Shown: positions 44,925 to 58,275, counted from the stretch's first letter. The stretch is DNA of 64,000 bases from Cladorhizidae sp. MBARI D1340-BT2 (GCA_028752905.1 JAQNBH010000012.1:26917816-26981815), one strand, 5' to 3'. Program-made: numbers and translations. The notes: a model not told the origin generated them from the sequence alone.

Positions 44925-46972
44925 CTAAAGTGTGTTCTTGGCATTTACACATGTCTTTATTAGTTCAGTGTTTGGTTTAATTTCATAACATTTTTTAGGA
45001 ACATTGAATTGCACTGTTAAAAGTGAATTTAATGTAGAAATTCCTAGTCTGTTTCTGTGCTTCGTTTTGTTGAGATCAATGTGGCTGAATAAACGTTCGG
45101 TATCAGCATTGCCATGGGGCATAACTAGAATGGCTTTTGCTAGTTTTGCCAATGTGGAGTAGCGATACTCAGTTTCCAAGCAGTCTTTGATTTGGCTGAT
45201 AGCATGCCAATACTTATCCACCTCTGTTAAGGCCTTGACTTTAGGAGGTAATGGCGACGTGCAGAAATCCATAAATTCCTCTTGAAGGCTGGGTTTGTCA
45301 CCAACTTGAACTACCTGAGGAACACACTCTGCTGCAGCAAGCACCTGACCAGCCATACTGTATTGTAAGTCTGGTTGAAGCCATTCGATTGGAGAGTAAC
45401 TTGTGACTCATAGGTATTCATTTGACAGCTCCCTTGGCTGCAGCAAACCACCAAGCTTGGATAATCTCCCGAAATTTTCTCACATCTTCAGATGATAATC
45501 CATCCTCTTCTTCAAGGTATGATAGTAGGTTGTGACCTACGAAAACTTCGTGTAAAGGGAGATACTCTTCTGAGTTATCAATACACACTTGTGAAACATG
45601 TTCAGCAGCACACACATACTCAGAATTCATCAACCACAACAGAAATGTTCGTATTAAGCCATCGAGCTCTTGGTATAGAACATGAAGAATTGGAGATTGC
45701 TGCTGCATGTACCTGTTGAAATTGTTAACAATTGGTAATGCAGAACATAGAAAGAGCAAGTAAGCTTTGGTCTGAGGCTTTTCAAGTACACTTTTTAATC
45801 TTCTCACTAATGCCTGCTTATCCTCAGTACTTCGAAAGTATGAGAGTAAGGGTTCATATTACTCGATAAGAAGATTTACACAAGCTTCAAGGCTGAGCCA
45901 TCGTGTTTGGCATGCTTTTAACAACTTGTGTGGCTTGCATTCCACAAAACTCTGAAATTCTTCAAACTGTCGCAGCCTCCTTGGGCTCTTCTGGATATAA
46001 TACCATATATCAGTTGTCAGATCTTCCAATTCATCAGGCAAGACTTTGCAGCCTCATTTGCTATTAGTGCTGCTATGTGACAATCACAATGAAGAGCTGG
46101 TTGCTTACATCGTAACCGTGACATCACTAAATTTCGTGCTCCCAACATTACATTGGTCCCATCTGTACCATCCGACAAGATTATCATAAAGGAGGGTGGT
46201 GGATTCTTAAAAATGCTTATCGATTGCATTAAATAGACGCTCTGCAGTTGCCCTCTCTACACTCTCTAGGGCAAAGAAGACACATCTCACCTGTCCTTGG
46301 GTGTTATCGAAGAATCTAAGCATAATGGCAGCTTGTTGTGTAACGGTAATTTGTCTCATCAGTTTGGAGGCTGAAGTATTTAGTCTCTCTAACTGCTGTG
46401 GAAATAGTTTTCCAAAAATCCTGGGCAATAACTTTCAACACAGCTGTTGCTTTACTACGACTGCACTTAAAATCTTTAGCAATAGAAAAATCAGGAAACA
46501 TCAACTTGAATAGTTTGGTACAATGATCTCCCAATTGAAAGGCAAGATGGTGCTCTCCAAGGAAATATGCAAAGAGTACTTCTGCACTGATTACAGACTC
46601 CTCTCTTATTGGCCCAAAGTAGGACTGTAGAGGCAGTACACCCACACCATCTTTTTCTGAGAGTTTGTGTAATTTCGTTTCCTGATGTCTCCTGAGATCT
46701 CTAGTACCACCTCTTCCAAGGTTTATATCAAAGAGCACTTCATACAGAAGGAAAAAGAAGATCCCTTTCTCAAAGTTGAGGCCCATGGGGAAGTCTTTGT
46801 ATACTGTCTACGATAGACACACAATCGCTTTTTTTGCAGACTTAGAAGACCTGATAGATACAGAGATTTGACTGTCAATGTCAATTTGTGAAACCTCATT
46901 ATCAGAGTCAGAATCCATATCTAAAGAATCTTCTTCTGGTAACCTTGAAGTACTGGGTTCTGAAGATGCCAT
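44925..46972 (-). pseudogene. hAT-A transposase, unit 1
   Basis: From the ATG at 46972 (MASSEPSTSRLPEEDS, acidic Ser-rich N-terminus) the frame breaks after 54 codons. It resumes as INLGRGGTRDLRRHQETKLH (finger remnant; the CxxC pair is lost through a one-base deletion relative to 3420-3450) and YFGPIREESVISAEVLFAYF. Then follow NVMLGARNLVMSRLRCKQPA, HCDCHIAALIANEA, DIWYYIQKSPRRLRQFEEF and KACQTRWLSLEAC. The dimerisation domain is EYRYSTLAKLAKAILVMPHG, NADTERLFSHIDL, NRLGISTLNSLLTVQFN. Overall it matches a KIAA1586/ZMYM-like hAT transposase in at least five frames. The protein would bind element ends and cut them as a dimer; this copy is dead. Confidence 0.92.
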
Positions 46973-47266
46973 AGCTAACTCTCTTTGACACTCACTGTGA
47001 AAGATTCTACCTCTTGCACAAATCAGGCTTTAAAATACCCAACCAGATACCCAACCAGATAGCTCATGCATGAACATGCACATAGATCAAACGGTTCTAG
47101 CTCTGCAGGCATAATCCTGCACAGACCTGGGTGAACACAGGACAGTGCAGGAATATTCCTGCACAGACCAGGAGAGACCACATAATAACACAGGACTGTG
47201 CAGGAAGACCAAGTGACCACATAAATATTCCTGCACAGACCAGGTGACCACAAAATGACCACACCC

Positions 47267-50200
47267 AGAGTATCCATCCTTATTCCTGAAGAAGGCTTAA
47301 GCATCTAGCTTATTCCTGATGAAGGCTTGAGCATCTAGCTTATTGCTGATGAAGGCTAGAGCATCTAGCTTATTGCTGATGAAGGCTACAGCATCTAGCT
47401 TATTACTGATGAAGGCTAGAGCAACTCGATTATTCCTGATGAAGGCTAGAGCATCTAGCTTATTGCTGATGAAGGCTAGAGCATCTATCTTTATTCCTGA
47501 TGAAGGCTAGAGCATCTATTTATTCCTGATGAAGGCTAGAGCATTAAAGTATAGATATAGAGATCAGGGTATAGAGATTAGGCATAGAGACCAGGGATAG
47601 GGTTTAGAGACCAGGGAATAGAGAACAGGGTATAGAAACCAAGGTATAGAAATCAGGATTTAGAGACTAGGGTATAGAGGCCAGGGTATAGAGACCAGAG
47701 TATAGAGATCAGGGTATAGAGTCCTGGGTATGGAGATCCACAACCAGGTTATAGAAATGAGGGTATAGGGAGGGTGTGGAGACTACGGTATAGAACCCAG
47801 GGTATAGCAAACAGGTTATAGAGACTAGGTTATAGAGACAACAGTATAGAGACCTGGGACAAAGAGACAAGGAATAGAGACCAGGATATAGAGGCCAGGA
47901 TATAGAGACCAGGGTATAGAGACAACATTATAGAGACCTGGGTATAAAGACCAGGGTATAGACACTGGGTTATAGAGATAAGGTATAGAGACCTGGGTAT
48001 GGAGACACACGATCACGGAATGGAGATGAGAGTATCGAGACCAGGTAGAGAGACAATGGTATAGAGGTCAGGGTGTAACAACTAGGATATAGAGACAAGG
48101 GAATAGATACATAGGTATAGAATATAGAGACAAGGTTATTGCCTTCAGAGAGGCCATGACCAGATAATCAACTTCAGCATGAGTGGAACTCATGTGTCAA
48201 AGATACACAGCCAGATGTCTCAGCCACAAAAACTAAGGAATTTCATGGCTTGCTAAAACCCTACCCAGAACAGAGAGGGTTTGTCTACAATCATAGCTAC
48301 CAACCTTGGGGGAATCTTTGTGCACCAACTGCAACCATTAATTAAATCTCTTGTTGGCGTCTAATGAAGCTTCTTCACAGCAGTGAGGCACTGCTCTAAA
48401 TGTTTATACAAGGCTACTCTGGCAGACTTGCAGTGTTACCATGTAATTACCATTACCTGCCTGTGTTATCAAAAAAATTTGGCAACAAAAAATCCAAACA
48501 AAATCCAAACAACAATTTCAATAACATACTAAAGTGTGTTCTTGGCATTTACACATGTCTTTATTAGTTCAGTGTTTGGTTTAATTTCATAACATTTTTT
48601 AGGAACATTGAATTGCACTGTTAAAAGTGAATTTAATGTAGAAATTCCTAGTCTGTTTCTGTGCTTCGTTTTGTTGAGATCAATGTGGCTGAATAAACGT
48701 TCGGTATCAGCATTGCCATGGGGCATAACTAGAATGGCTTTTGCTAGTTTTGCCAATGTGGAGTAGCGATACTCAGTTTCCAAGCAGTCTTTGATTTGGC
48801 TGATAGCATGCCAATACTTATCCACCTCTGTTAAGGCCTTGACTTTAGGAGGTAATGGCGACGTGCAGAAATCCATAAATTCCTCTTGAAGGCTGGGTTT
48901 GTCACCAACTTGAACTACCTGAGGAACACACTCTGCTGCAGCAAGCACCTGACCAGCCATACTGTATTGTAAGTCTGGTTGAAGCCATTCGATTGGAGAG
49001 TAACTTGTGACTCATAGGTATTCATTTGACAGCTCCCTTGGCTGCAGCAAACCACCAAGCTTGGATAATCTCCCGAAATTTTCTCACATCTTCAGATGAT
49101 AATCCATCCTCTTCTTCAAGGTATGATAGTAGGTTGTGACCTACGAAAACTTCGTGTAAAGGGAGATACTCTTCTGAGTTATCAATACACACTTGTGAAA
49201 CATGTTCAGCAGCACACACATACTCAGAATTCATCAACCACAACAGAAATGTTCGTATTAAGCCATCGAGCTCTTGGTATAGAACATGAAGAATTGGAGA
49301 TTGCTGCTGCATGTACCTGTTGAAATTGTTAACAATTGGTAATGCAGAACATAGAAAGAGCAAGTAAGCTTTGGTCTGAGGCTTTTCAAGTACACTTTTT
49401 AATCTTCTCACTAATGCCTGCTTATCCTCAGTACTTCGAAAGTATGAGAGTAAGGGTTCATATTACTCGATAAGAAGATTTACACAAGCTTCAAGGCTGA
49501 GCCATCGTGTTTGGCATGCTTTTAACAACTTGTGTGGCTTGCATTCCACAAAACTCTGAAATTCTTCAAACTGTCGCAGCCTCCTTGGGCTCTTCTGGAT
49601 ATAATACCATATATCAGTTGTCAGATCTTCCAATTCATCAGGCAAGACTTTGCAGCCTCATTTGCTATTAGTGCTGCTATGTGACAATCACAATGAAGAG
49701 CTGGTTGCTTACATCGTAACCGTGACATCACTAAATTTCGTGCTCCCAACATTACATTGGTCCCATCTGTACCATCCGACAAGATTATCATAAAGGAGGG
49801 TGGTGGATTCTTAAAAATGCTTATCGATTGCATTAAATAGACGCTCTGCAGTTGCCCTCTCTACACTCTCTAGGGCAAAGAAGACACATCTCACCTGTCC
49901 TTGGGTGTTATCGAAGAATCTAAGCATAATGGCAGCTTGTTGTGTAACGGTAATTTGTCTCATCAGTTTGGAGGCTGAAGTATTTAGTCTCTCTAACTGC
50001 TGTGGAAATAGTTTTCCAAAAATCCTGGGCAATAACTTTCAACACAGCTGTTGCTTTACTACGACTGCACTTAAAATCTTTAGCAATAGAAAAATCAGGA
50101 AACATCAACTTGAATAGTTTGGTACAATGATCTCCCAATTGAAAGGCAAGATGGTGCTCTCCAAGGAAATATGCAAAGAGTACTTCTGCACTGATTACAG

Positions 50201-50870
50201 ACTCCTCTCTTATTGGCCCAAAGTAGGACTGTAGAGGCAGTACACCCACACCATCTTTTTCTGAGAGTTTGTGTAATTTCGTTTCCTGATGTCTCCTGAG
50301 ATCTCTAGTACCACCTCTTCCAAGGTTTATATCAAAGAGCACTTCATACAGAAGGAAAAAGAAGATCCCTTTCTCAAAGTTGAGGCCCATGGGGAAGTCT
50401 TTGTATACTGTCTACGATAGACACACAATCGCTTTTTTTGCAGACTTAGAAGACCTGATAGATACAGAGATTTGACTGTCAATGTCAATTTGTGAAACCT
50501 CATTATCAGAGTCAGAATCCATATCTAAAGAATCTTCTTCTGGTAACCTTGAAGTACTGGGTTCTGAAGATGCCATAGCTAACTCTCTTTGACACTCACT
50601 GTGAAAGATTCTACCTCTTGCACAAATCAGGCTTTAAAATACCCAACCAGATACCCAACCAGATAGCTCATGCATGAACATGCACATAGATCAAACGGTT
50701 CTAGCTCTGCAGGCATAATCCTGCACAGACCTGGGTGAACACAGGACAGTGCAGGAATATTCCTGCACAGACCAGGAGAGACCACATAATAACACAGGAC
50801 TGTGCAGGAAGACCAAGTGACCACATAAATATTCCTGCACAGACCAGGTGACCACAAAATGACCACACCC
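47267..50870. repeat. 3,604-bp tandem unit 2
   Basis: Second unit. The junction joins ...ACACCC to AGAGTATCC with 2 bp of shared sequence (AG). All frames in unit 1 recur at +3604. Confidence 0.97.
48529..50576 (-). pseudogene. hAT-A transposase, unit 2
   Basis: Copy of the unit 1 pseudogene with the same frameshifts and stops, which shows that the triplication happened after the transposase had died. The coding parts appear identical to unit 1 as read by eye. Confidence 0.92.
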
Positions 50871-53800
50871 AGAGTATCCATCCTTATTCCTGAAGAAGGC
50901 TTAAGCATCTAGCTTATTCCTGATGAAGGCTTGAGCATCTAGCTTATTGCTGATGAAGGCTAGAGCATCTAGCTTATTGCTGATGAAGGCTACAGCATCT
51001 AGCTTATTACTGATGAAGGCTAGAGCAACTCGATTATTCCTGATGAAGGCTAGAGCATCTAGCTTATTGCTGATGAAGGCTAGAGCATCTATCTTTATTC
51101 CTGATGAAGGCTAGAGCATCTATTTATTCCTGATGAAGGCTAGAGCATTAAAGTATAGATATAGAGATCAGGGTATAGAGATTAGGCATAGAGACCAGGG
51201 ATAGGGTTTAGAGACCAGGGAATAGAGAACAGGGTATAGAAACCAAGGTATAGAAATCAGGATTTAGAGACTAGGGTATAGAGGCCAGGGTATAGAGACC
51301 AGAGTATAGAGATCAGGGTATAGAGTCCTGGGTATGGAGATCCACAACCAGGTTATAGAAATGAGGGTATAGGGAGGGTGTGGAGACTACGGTATAGAAC
51401 CCAGGGTATAGCAAACAGGTTATAGAGACTAGGTTATAGAGACAACAGTATAGAGACCTGGGACAAAGAGACAAGGAATAGAGACCAGGATATAGAGGCC
51501 AGGATATAGAGACCAGGGTATAGAGACAACATTATAGAGACCTGGGTATAAAGACCAGGGTATAGACACTGGGTTATAGAGATAAGGTATAGAGACCTGG
51601 GTATGGAGACACACGATCACGGAATGGAGATGAGAGTATCGAGACCAGGTAGAGAGACAATGGTATAGAGGTCAGGGTGTAACAACTAGGATATAGAGAC
51701 AAGGGAATAGATACATAGGTATAGAATATAGAGACAAGGTTATTGCCTTCAGAGAGGCCATGACCAGATAATCAACTTCAGCATGAGTGGAACTCATGTG
51801 TCAAAGATACACAGCCAGATGTCTCAGCCACAAAAACTAAGGAATTTCATGGCTTGCTAAAACCCTACCCAGAACAGAGAGGGTTTGTCTACAATCATAG
51901 CTACCAACCTTGGGGGAATCTTTGTGCACCAACTGCAACCATTAATTAAATCTCTTGTTGGCGTCTAATGAAGCTTCTTCACAGCAGTGAGGCACTGCTC
52001 TAAATGTTTATACAAGGCTACTCTGGCAGACTTGCAGTGTTACCATGTAATTTCCATTACCTGCCTGTGTTATCAAAAAAATTTGGCAACAAAAAATCCA
52101 AACAAAATCCAAACAACAATTTCAATAACATACTAAAGTGTGTTCTTGGCATTTACACATGTCTTTATTAGTTCAGTGTTTGGTTTAATTTCATAACATT
52201 TTTTAGGAACATTGAATTGCACTGTTAAAAGTGAATTTAATGTAGAAATTCCTAGTCTGTTTCTGTGCTTCGTTTTGTTGAGATCAATGTGGCTGAATAA
52301 ACGTTCGGTATCAGCATTGCCATGGGGCATAACTAGAATGGCTTTTGCTAGTTTTGCCAATGTGGAGTAGCGATACTCAGTTTCCAAGCAGTCTTTGATT
52401 TGGCTGATAGCATGCCAATACTTATCCACCTCTGTTAAGGCCTTGACTTTAGGAGGTAATGGCGACGTGCAGAAATCCATAAATTCCTCTTGAAGGCTGG
52501 GTTTGTCACCAACTTGAACTACCTGAGGAACACACTCTGCTGCAGCAAGCACCTGACCAGCCATACTGTATTGTAAGTCTGGTTGAAGCCATTCGATTGG
52601 AGAGTAACTTGTGACTCATAGGTATTCATTTGACAGCTCCCTTGGCTGCAGCAAACCACCAAGCTTGGATAATCTCCCGAAATTTTCTCACATCTTCAGA
52701 TGATAATCCATCCTCTTCTTCAAGGTATGATAGTAGGTTGTGACCTACGAAAACTTCGTGTAAAGGGAGATACTCTTCTGAGTTATCAATACACACTTGT
52801 GAAACATGTTCAGCAGCACACACATACTCAGAATTCATCAACCACAACAGAAATGTTCGTATTAAGCCATCGAGCTCTTGGTATAGAACATGAAGAATTG
52901 GAGATTGCTGCTGCATGTACCTGTTGAAATTTTAACAATTGGTAATGCAGAACATAGAAAGAGCAAGTAAGCTTTGGTCTGAGGCTTTTCAAGTACACTT
53001 TTTAATCTTCTCACTAATGCCTGCTTATCCTCAGTACTTCGAAAGTATGAGAGTAAGGGTTCATATTACTCGATAAGAAGATTTACACAAGCTTCAAGGC
53101 TGAGCCATCGTGTTTGGCATGCTTTTAACAACTTGTGTGGCTTGCATTCCACAAAACTCTGAAATTCTTCAAACTGTCGCAGCCTCCTTGGGCTCTTCTG
53201 GATATAATACCATATATCAGTTGTCAGATCTTCCAATTCATCAGGCAAGACTTTGCAGCCTCATTTGCTATTAGTGCTGCTATGTGACAATCACAATGAA
53301 GAGCTGGTTGCTTACATCGTAACCGTGACATCACTAAATTTCGTGCTCCCAACATTACATTGGTCCCATCTGTACCATCCGACAAGATTATCATAAAGGA
53401 GGGTGGTGGATTCTTAAAAATGCTTATCGATTGCATTAAATAGACGCTCTGCAGTTGCCCTCTCTACACTCTCTAGGGCAAAGAAGACACATCTCACCTG
53501 TCCTTGGGTGTTATCGAAGAATCTAAGCATAATGGCAGCTTGTTGTGTAACGGTAATTTGTCTCATCAGTTTGGAGGCTGAAGTATTTAGTCTCTCTAAC
53601 TGCTGTGGAAATAGTTTTCCAAAAATCCTGGGCAATAACTTTCAACACAGCTGTTGCTTTACTACGACTGCACTTAAAATCTTTAGCAATAGAAAAATCA
53701 GGAAACATCAACTTGAATAGTTTGGTACAATGATCTCCCAATTGAAAGGCAAGATGGTGCTCTCCAAGGAAATATGCAAAGAGTACTTCTGCACTGATTA

Positions 53801-54473
53801 CAGACTCCTCTCTTATTGGCCCAAAGTAGGACTGTAGAGGCAGTACACCCACACCATCTTTTTCTGAGAGTTTGTGTAATTTCGTTTCCTGATGTCTCCT
53901 GAGATCTCTAGTACCACCTCTTCCAAGGTTTATATCAAAGAGCACTTCATACAGAAGGAAAAAGAAGATCCCTTTCTCAAAGTTGAGGCCCATGGGGAAG
54001 TCTTTGTATACTGTCTACGATAGACACACAATCGCTTTTTTTGCAGACTTAGAAGACCTGATAGATACAGAGATTTGACTGTCAATGTCAATTTGTGAAA
54101 CCTCATTATCAGAGTCAGAATCCATATCTAAAGAATCTTCTTCTGGTAACCTTGAAGTACTGGGTTCTGAAGATGCCATAGCTAACTCTCTTTGACACTC
54201 ACTGTGAAAGATTCTACCTCTTGCACAAATCAGGCTTTAAAATACCCAACCAGATACCCAACCAGATAGCTCATGCATGAACATGCACATAGATCAAACG
54301 GTTCTAGCTCTGCAGGCATAATCCTGCACAGACCTGGGTGAACACAGGACAGTGCAGGAATATTCCTGCACAGACCAGGAGAGACCACATAATAACACAG
54401 GACTGTGCAGGAAGACCAAGTGACCACATAAATATTCCTGCACAGACCAGGTGACCACAAAATGACCACACCC
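50871..54473. repeat. 3,603-bp tandem unit 3
   Basis: Third unit, one base shorter: GAAATTTTAAC at 52926-52936 where units 1 and 2 have GAAATTGTTAAC. It alone continues into the true hAT-A end (ACCACACCCAGCTTATACC...), so it is joined to the original flank. Confidence 0.97.
52133..54179 (-). pseudogene. hAT-A transposase, unit 3
   Basis: Same pseudogene again. The one-base deletion at about 52931 adds a further frameshift in the YLLFLCSALPIVNNFNRYM region. Its N-terminal side continues to the intact outer end at 54568-54579. Confidence 0.92.
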
Positions 54474-54664
54474 AGCTTATACCACAGAGAGTGGTTTAGA
54501 AATAGGCTGCACATGGTCTGATATGCATGAAATGTCAATGGTAAAAAATACGATAAAATCCAACACTATGGCAACACTGCATTGATTCTGTGGTTGTAAT
54601 AATTATGCTATAGCACGCACTGTTCATACACCCATTACTAAACTTAATTTCTATGAAAAGGCTG

Positions 54665-54835
54665 GTAGAAAAAGTGCCACAAAGGGTAGTTAGGAGCCCA
54701 AGAGTAAGGGAGGTTCCACCGCACACACAATATTACTAGCTACCATAGTTAGGAACACAAGGATAGGGGAGGTTCCACTGCACACACAATACCACTAGCT
54801 CCGATAGTTAGCAGTCCAAGGGTAAGGGAGAAGGA
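54665..54835. repeat. About 58-bp dispersed minisatellite, right copy
   Basis: Nearly three units of GTTAGGAGCCCAAGAGTAAG, GAGGTTCCACCGCACACACA, ATATTACTAGCTACCATA. Directly precedes gypsy-A gag. Same family as 41740-41945. Confidence 0.75.
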
Positions 54836-54839
54836 AAGG

Positions 54840-57290
54840 GTGGCTAAAGAGGTGGAACGACATCAATTCGAAGTCAAGAGGCTGGAGCTAGACCCGTGGA
54901 GATGTACCTAAATAAGGAGGGGCATGCAGCACGTCAAAATTTGAAGACGTGGGATGATCTCACTGATCCTGAGGCATACATTGACAATTTAGAACTAGCA
55001 ATGAACAAGGCCAGGGTCCCCAGCGATGATTGGGTCGGAATTATCAGGAAGCAGCTGCCAGGAAAGGCACTACTGGCAGTACAGGAGATTGTGCCGGAAG
55101 CTGGGATGTCTTACTCGCACTTCAAGGCAGCGATGCTCAACCAACTGGGAGCTACGCTAGAACAAGCCAGGCGATTATTTTGACTGTCTAAGCCTAGCAT
55201 TGAAGAAGGACAAGTGACATTGTTGAGGAAGGCCTTGAGGGCCTTGAACAGGCTAGTAAAAACTCCAAAGGAAGCCGTAAATGAAATTTTCAGAGAGTTC
55301 CTCACCCAACACTTGTCCGAAGAAACACTGATGTTACTAACGGAAAGTCAGAATCAACCTTTCGACAAATCGACATAATAAAGCAACTCTGGGAGTCAAA
55401 GGATCTCTATGCGAGGAGGAAAATGCTCAGGAATGACCCGAATCTGTCACAGTACTCCACTAGGAGGAGACATGAAGGAAGACAACCCAAAGAAGGAGGA
55501 TCTAATGGAGGAGCCAAGGAGTAGCCCAACCCAATCAACAGCGAAGGTAAGTCACTCAGTAGTAGAGGCAGAGGGGGGCAGGCCTTTGGGGCAGGGTTGG
55601 GGTAGCCAAAGGTCGGTCGACAGATGCATTTAGTAGTCCTACAGAAGCTCAATAAACTTGTTTTAACTGTCAGAAAATGAGGCACTACAGAAACGAATGC
55701 CCAGAAACTCCCCAGGCCCATGTTTGCCAGAGAGTAAAGGCTGGTTTACAACACAACGCTGGCCGAGCATTGCATTGATTGAAATCAATTGACCTTTGAT
55801 CAGGCTCAACAAAGATGGGCACTGATTGGTCCGACGCTGCATTTCAGACGCTGGTTTAGAACTTTTTTCTAATAAAGCGTCTGAAACGCAGTGTCAGACC
55901 AATCAGAACATCGCATGTCGGCGGTGGTTCAGATCAAAGGTCAATTGACAACATGCAATGCAATGTAACGCTCAGCCAGCGTCGTGTTGTGAACCAGCCT
56001 TAAGGCAACGGGCAAGGTCAACGGTATTGAGTGTCTGTTTATCTTGGACACTGGAGCAAACAGGTTTGACACACATCAGTATACTGGTGGCCAAGTACAA
56101 GATACTTTAGCAGACATGTCCGTTACCTAGGGAGGCCAAGGTGGAAGTGGCTGTGGAAGGAGTAGAACCGACCCTCCAAGCTGTTGTCTTGAGGGATGAT
56201 GGTCCGGATATTTTACTGGGCACAGACCATCCTGTGACTAGGTCATTGTTATTAGGAAGGAAGCCTAATAATGATGTCTCTGTACACACCAAGGCTAGGG
56301 CCATTGCGAGGGCTTAGAGCCAGGCCCAGGAAAGAGAAAGGGCAGAAGACCTTGCAGCAGACGCTAAGGATGGGGCAGTATCCAAATCCCCAATGGTGGT
56401 AGTAACTGCCGGCAGTAGCTGTAAGGGGAAGAGTGGCAAACAAAAACCCAGGCAGCCCACAGTTGATCAGTAGAGTTCACTTTCTTTGGCAGCAGGCCCA
56501 GTTGAGGAAGCCACCACAGAGGCAGGCCGTAGTCGTCCTCAGCTGTAGGAAAGGGCAGTGGCAAAGGAGGAAAGGAAAGATGAGGAAATGGTAATGTTAT
56601 TGAAGCTGGTGGTGAGGCAGGAATTGTGGAAGCGGAGGTGGAAGATAATGAACCTTGGGCCGATACGGTTGAGACAGATCACCTTACGGGCTTAGAGAAG
56701 GATGACATCAAGGCTAGAGACGAGCCCCTCTCCCTACCTAAGCCGATGGGTCAGAGGAGGTTTGGGTGCTTGCCAGGCAGCAGATGGAGGATAAGAGCAA
56801 GTCCAAGATAGCCCCCTGGGGCAAATCTAACAAATATGCTTTTACACGCATGCCCTTCATCCTAAAGAATGCACTGCCACCTTTCAGCACTGTATGGATC
56901 AAGCGCTGGAGGGGCAGGCCAGCTTCTCCAGCACATATATACATGATGTGCTCATCTACTCCAAGTCCTGGAAGGAGCATGTGTGGCAGATTAGAGCCAT
57001 GCTAGGTCCCCTTGGGGCAGGCAGGCCTTACAGTGAGCCCTACTAAATGTGAGTGGGGTGCCCATGCCCTTGACATAACTAGGCTATGAGGTAGGACTGG
57101 GGAAAATTAAGGTTCCTGAGGCAAGAGTTAAGGCCATCAGGGAATATAGACGACCACATCACAAGAAGGGGCTTTGAGCCTTCTTAGGTAGCACCATCTA
57201 TTACTGAGTTTGGCCCAGACTATGCCGGGAGGGCGGGGCCACTCTATGGGTCCTACAAAAGGTGGCTACCAATAAACTATAGAGTGTGAG
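54840..57290 (+). mobile_element. Gypsy-A gag-pol remnant, right arm
   Basis: A Ty3/gypsy read-through: Gag (54840-55600, LTDPEAYIDNLELAMNKARV, one stop after EQARRLF) and a CCHC knuckle at 55660-55700 (CFNCQKMRHYRNEC). The MITE at 55738-56000 follows, then protease (about 56005-56260: FILDTGANR with the catalytic DTG kept, and DGPDILLGTDH). Reverse-transcriptase pieces span 56780-57250 (YAFTRMPFILKNALPPF; the catalytic Y-x-D-D is changed to a broken YIHDV-like region; LTL/REYRRPHHKKG). A large gap between protease and reverse transcriptase holds Glu-rich frames. Dead by multiple frameshifts. Confidence 0.85.
55738..56000. mobile_element. 263-bp MITE, Harbinger-like, TAA target duplication
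   Basis: Ends AGGCTGGTTTACAACACAAC and its inverse (about 30-bp inverted repeats, roughly three differences), flanked by TAA on both sides (55735-55737 and 56001-56003). A 3-bp TWA duplication is the PIF/Harbinger hallmark. It splits gypsy-A between the zinc knuckle and the protease. In the left arm only one end survives (about 1600-1725), because the arm's 1.24-kb deletion starts inside it. Confidence 0.88.
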
Positions 57291-57319
57291 TCTATGCAAG
57301 AGGCATTAAATTAATTGAT

Positions 57320-57551
57320 GTTTTGTGTTCCTCCTTTAGGACCTTATTAGGTATGTTTTGTGTTGTGGCTTGTGTTGTGGCTTGTATTGTGGTGGGTTGG
57401 AGCATGTGATGAGGGTCTCTAACTAGAGAGAATTGGTTTGGTTGCTGACTAAGTTGTTGTCTGTTGTATGTAAACAATTGAATCTTTATCCTGAGCATTG
57501 GCCTCTGTGCTACCTGTACAATAGCCTGACACACACTCTCTCTATATATAT
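57320..57551 (+). repeat. LTR-like direct repeat, copy 1
   Basis: Matches 60205-60430 in the same orientation (AGAGAGAATTGGTTTGGTTG, CTGACTAAGTTGTTGTCTGT, CTTTATCCTGAGCA). Two such copies around a gag remnant suggest LTRs of one element of about 3.1 kb, with the foldback element inserted after the first. Confidence 0.6.
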
Positions 57552-58275
57552 ATGTTCCATTCAATCTATGAATCTGCCCAATCTATAGATTGTGCAGCAC
57601 AATCTGTGAATTTCATAGATTAGATGCCAATCTATATTGGCATCCAATCTATAGATTGTGCTGCACAATCTATGAATGACAATCTATTGCCTGCCAATCA
57701 ATACACTTCAAAACATGGTAGCATATTAACACCCTTTGCAACAGATTCATAGATTGGATGGAACATTATTATCGACCAGTACTTATTATCGACTAGTTAT
57801 ACTGAGCTAGTGTGCAAGCAAAATATCCAAACCCACCCAAACAATATGGGATAGTCGACGGGAATTTACAAAGCCTGTGCTACTCCCACGAAAAGAGAAG
57901 AAGGAGGAGAGCTGTTTGTGAGGCAAGTTTCTCTACATTTGGGAACTATAGCAGTTGTGCGAGTGTTCGTGGGTATTACAAACTGTGCATTATATCTTTT
58001 TTGACAGAGCAATTCTTCAAATATCTTTTTTTGCTCTAGGTACACTTGCCATGTCACTTAGTTCTTTATCTGCCAAATTCATGTGTCTCAGTATCACTTT
58101 TTTCTACATCATTACACTCTCAGTTGCAATCATCACTTTCTCTGTTCCTCTGTTGCAAAGGGTGTTAATATGCTACCATGTTTTGAAGTGTATTGATTGG
58201 CAGGCAATAGATGGGCATTCATAGATTGGCAGCACAATCTATAGATTGGGCAGATTCATAGATTGGATGGAACAT
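57552..58275. mobile_element. AT-rich foldback element (right copy)
   Basis: Inverted-arm copy of 346-1134 with the same ATGTTCCAT...ATGGAACAT ends and the same internal inverted pair (57678-57745 against 58155-58230). It has one rather than two internal 65-bp blocks. It lies directly after an LTR-like repeat and before the SCAN-like gag, so it looks inserted in the leader of a gypsy element. Confidence 0.75.

Larger units (their letters stand above)
43663..47266. repeat. 3,604-bp tandem unit 1
   Basis: First of three head-to-tail units. Contents: end of the hammerhead-core minisatellite, the 14-bp minisatellite, about 290 bp of unassigned DNA (44530-44826), then hAT-A from its CAGTGTTACCAT end (44827) to just inside its other end. 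It differs from unit 2 by one substitution seen in the stretch around 44844 (TTTCC against TTACC). Confidence 0.97.
44827..54579 (-). mobile_element. hAT-A transposon, expanded by triplication
   Basis: Terminal sequences CAGTGTTACCAT (44827-44838, repeated at 48431 and 52035) and ATGGCAACACTG (54568-54579) are inverted repeats with one or two differences, as in hAT elements. Flanks of 8 bp do not match (CAGACTTG against CATTGATT), so a target duplication cannot be shown. Subterminal direct and inverted repeats (CCTGCACAGACC type, 47108-47245) are probable transposase-binding sites. Confidence 0.8.

Noticed and set aside
57812..58039. A 75-residue protein in the foldback element, also on the minus strand at 581-808
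   Set aside because: It is shared by both arms only because they are copies; no domain, no homologue I recognise, and frames on the other strand are equally open.
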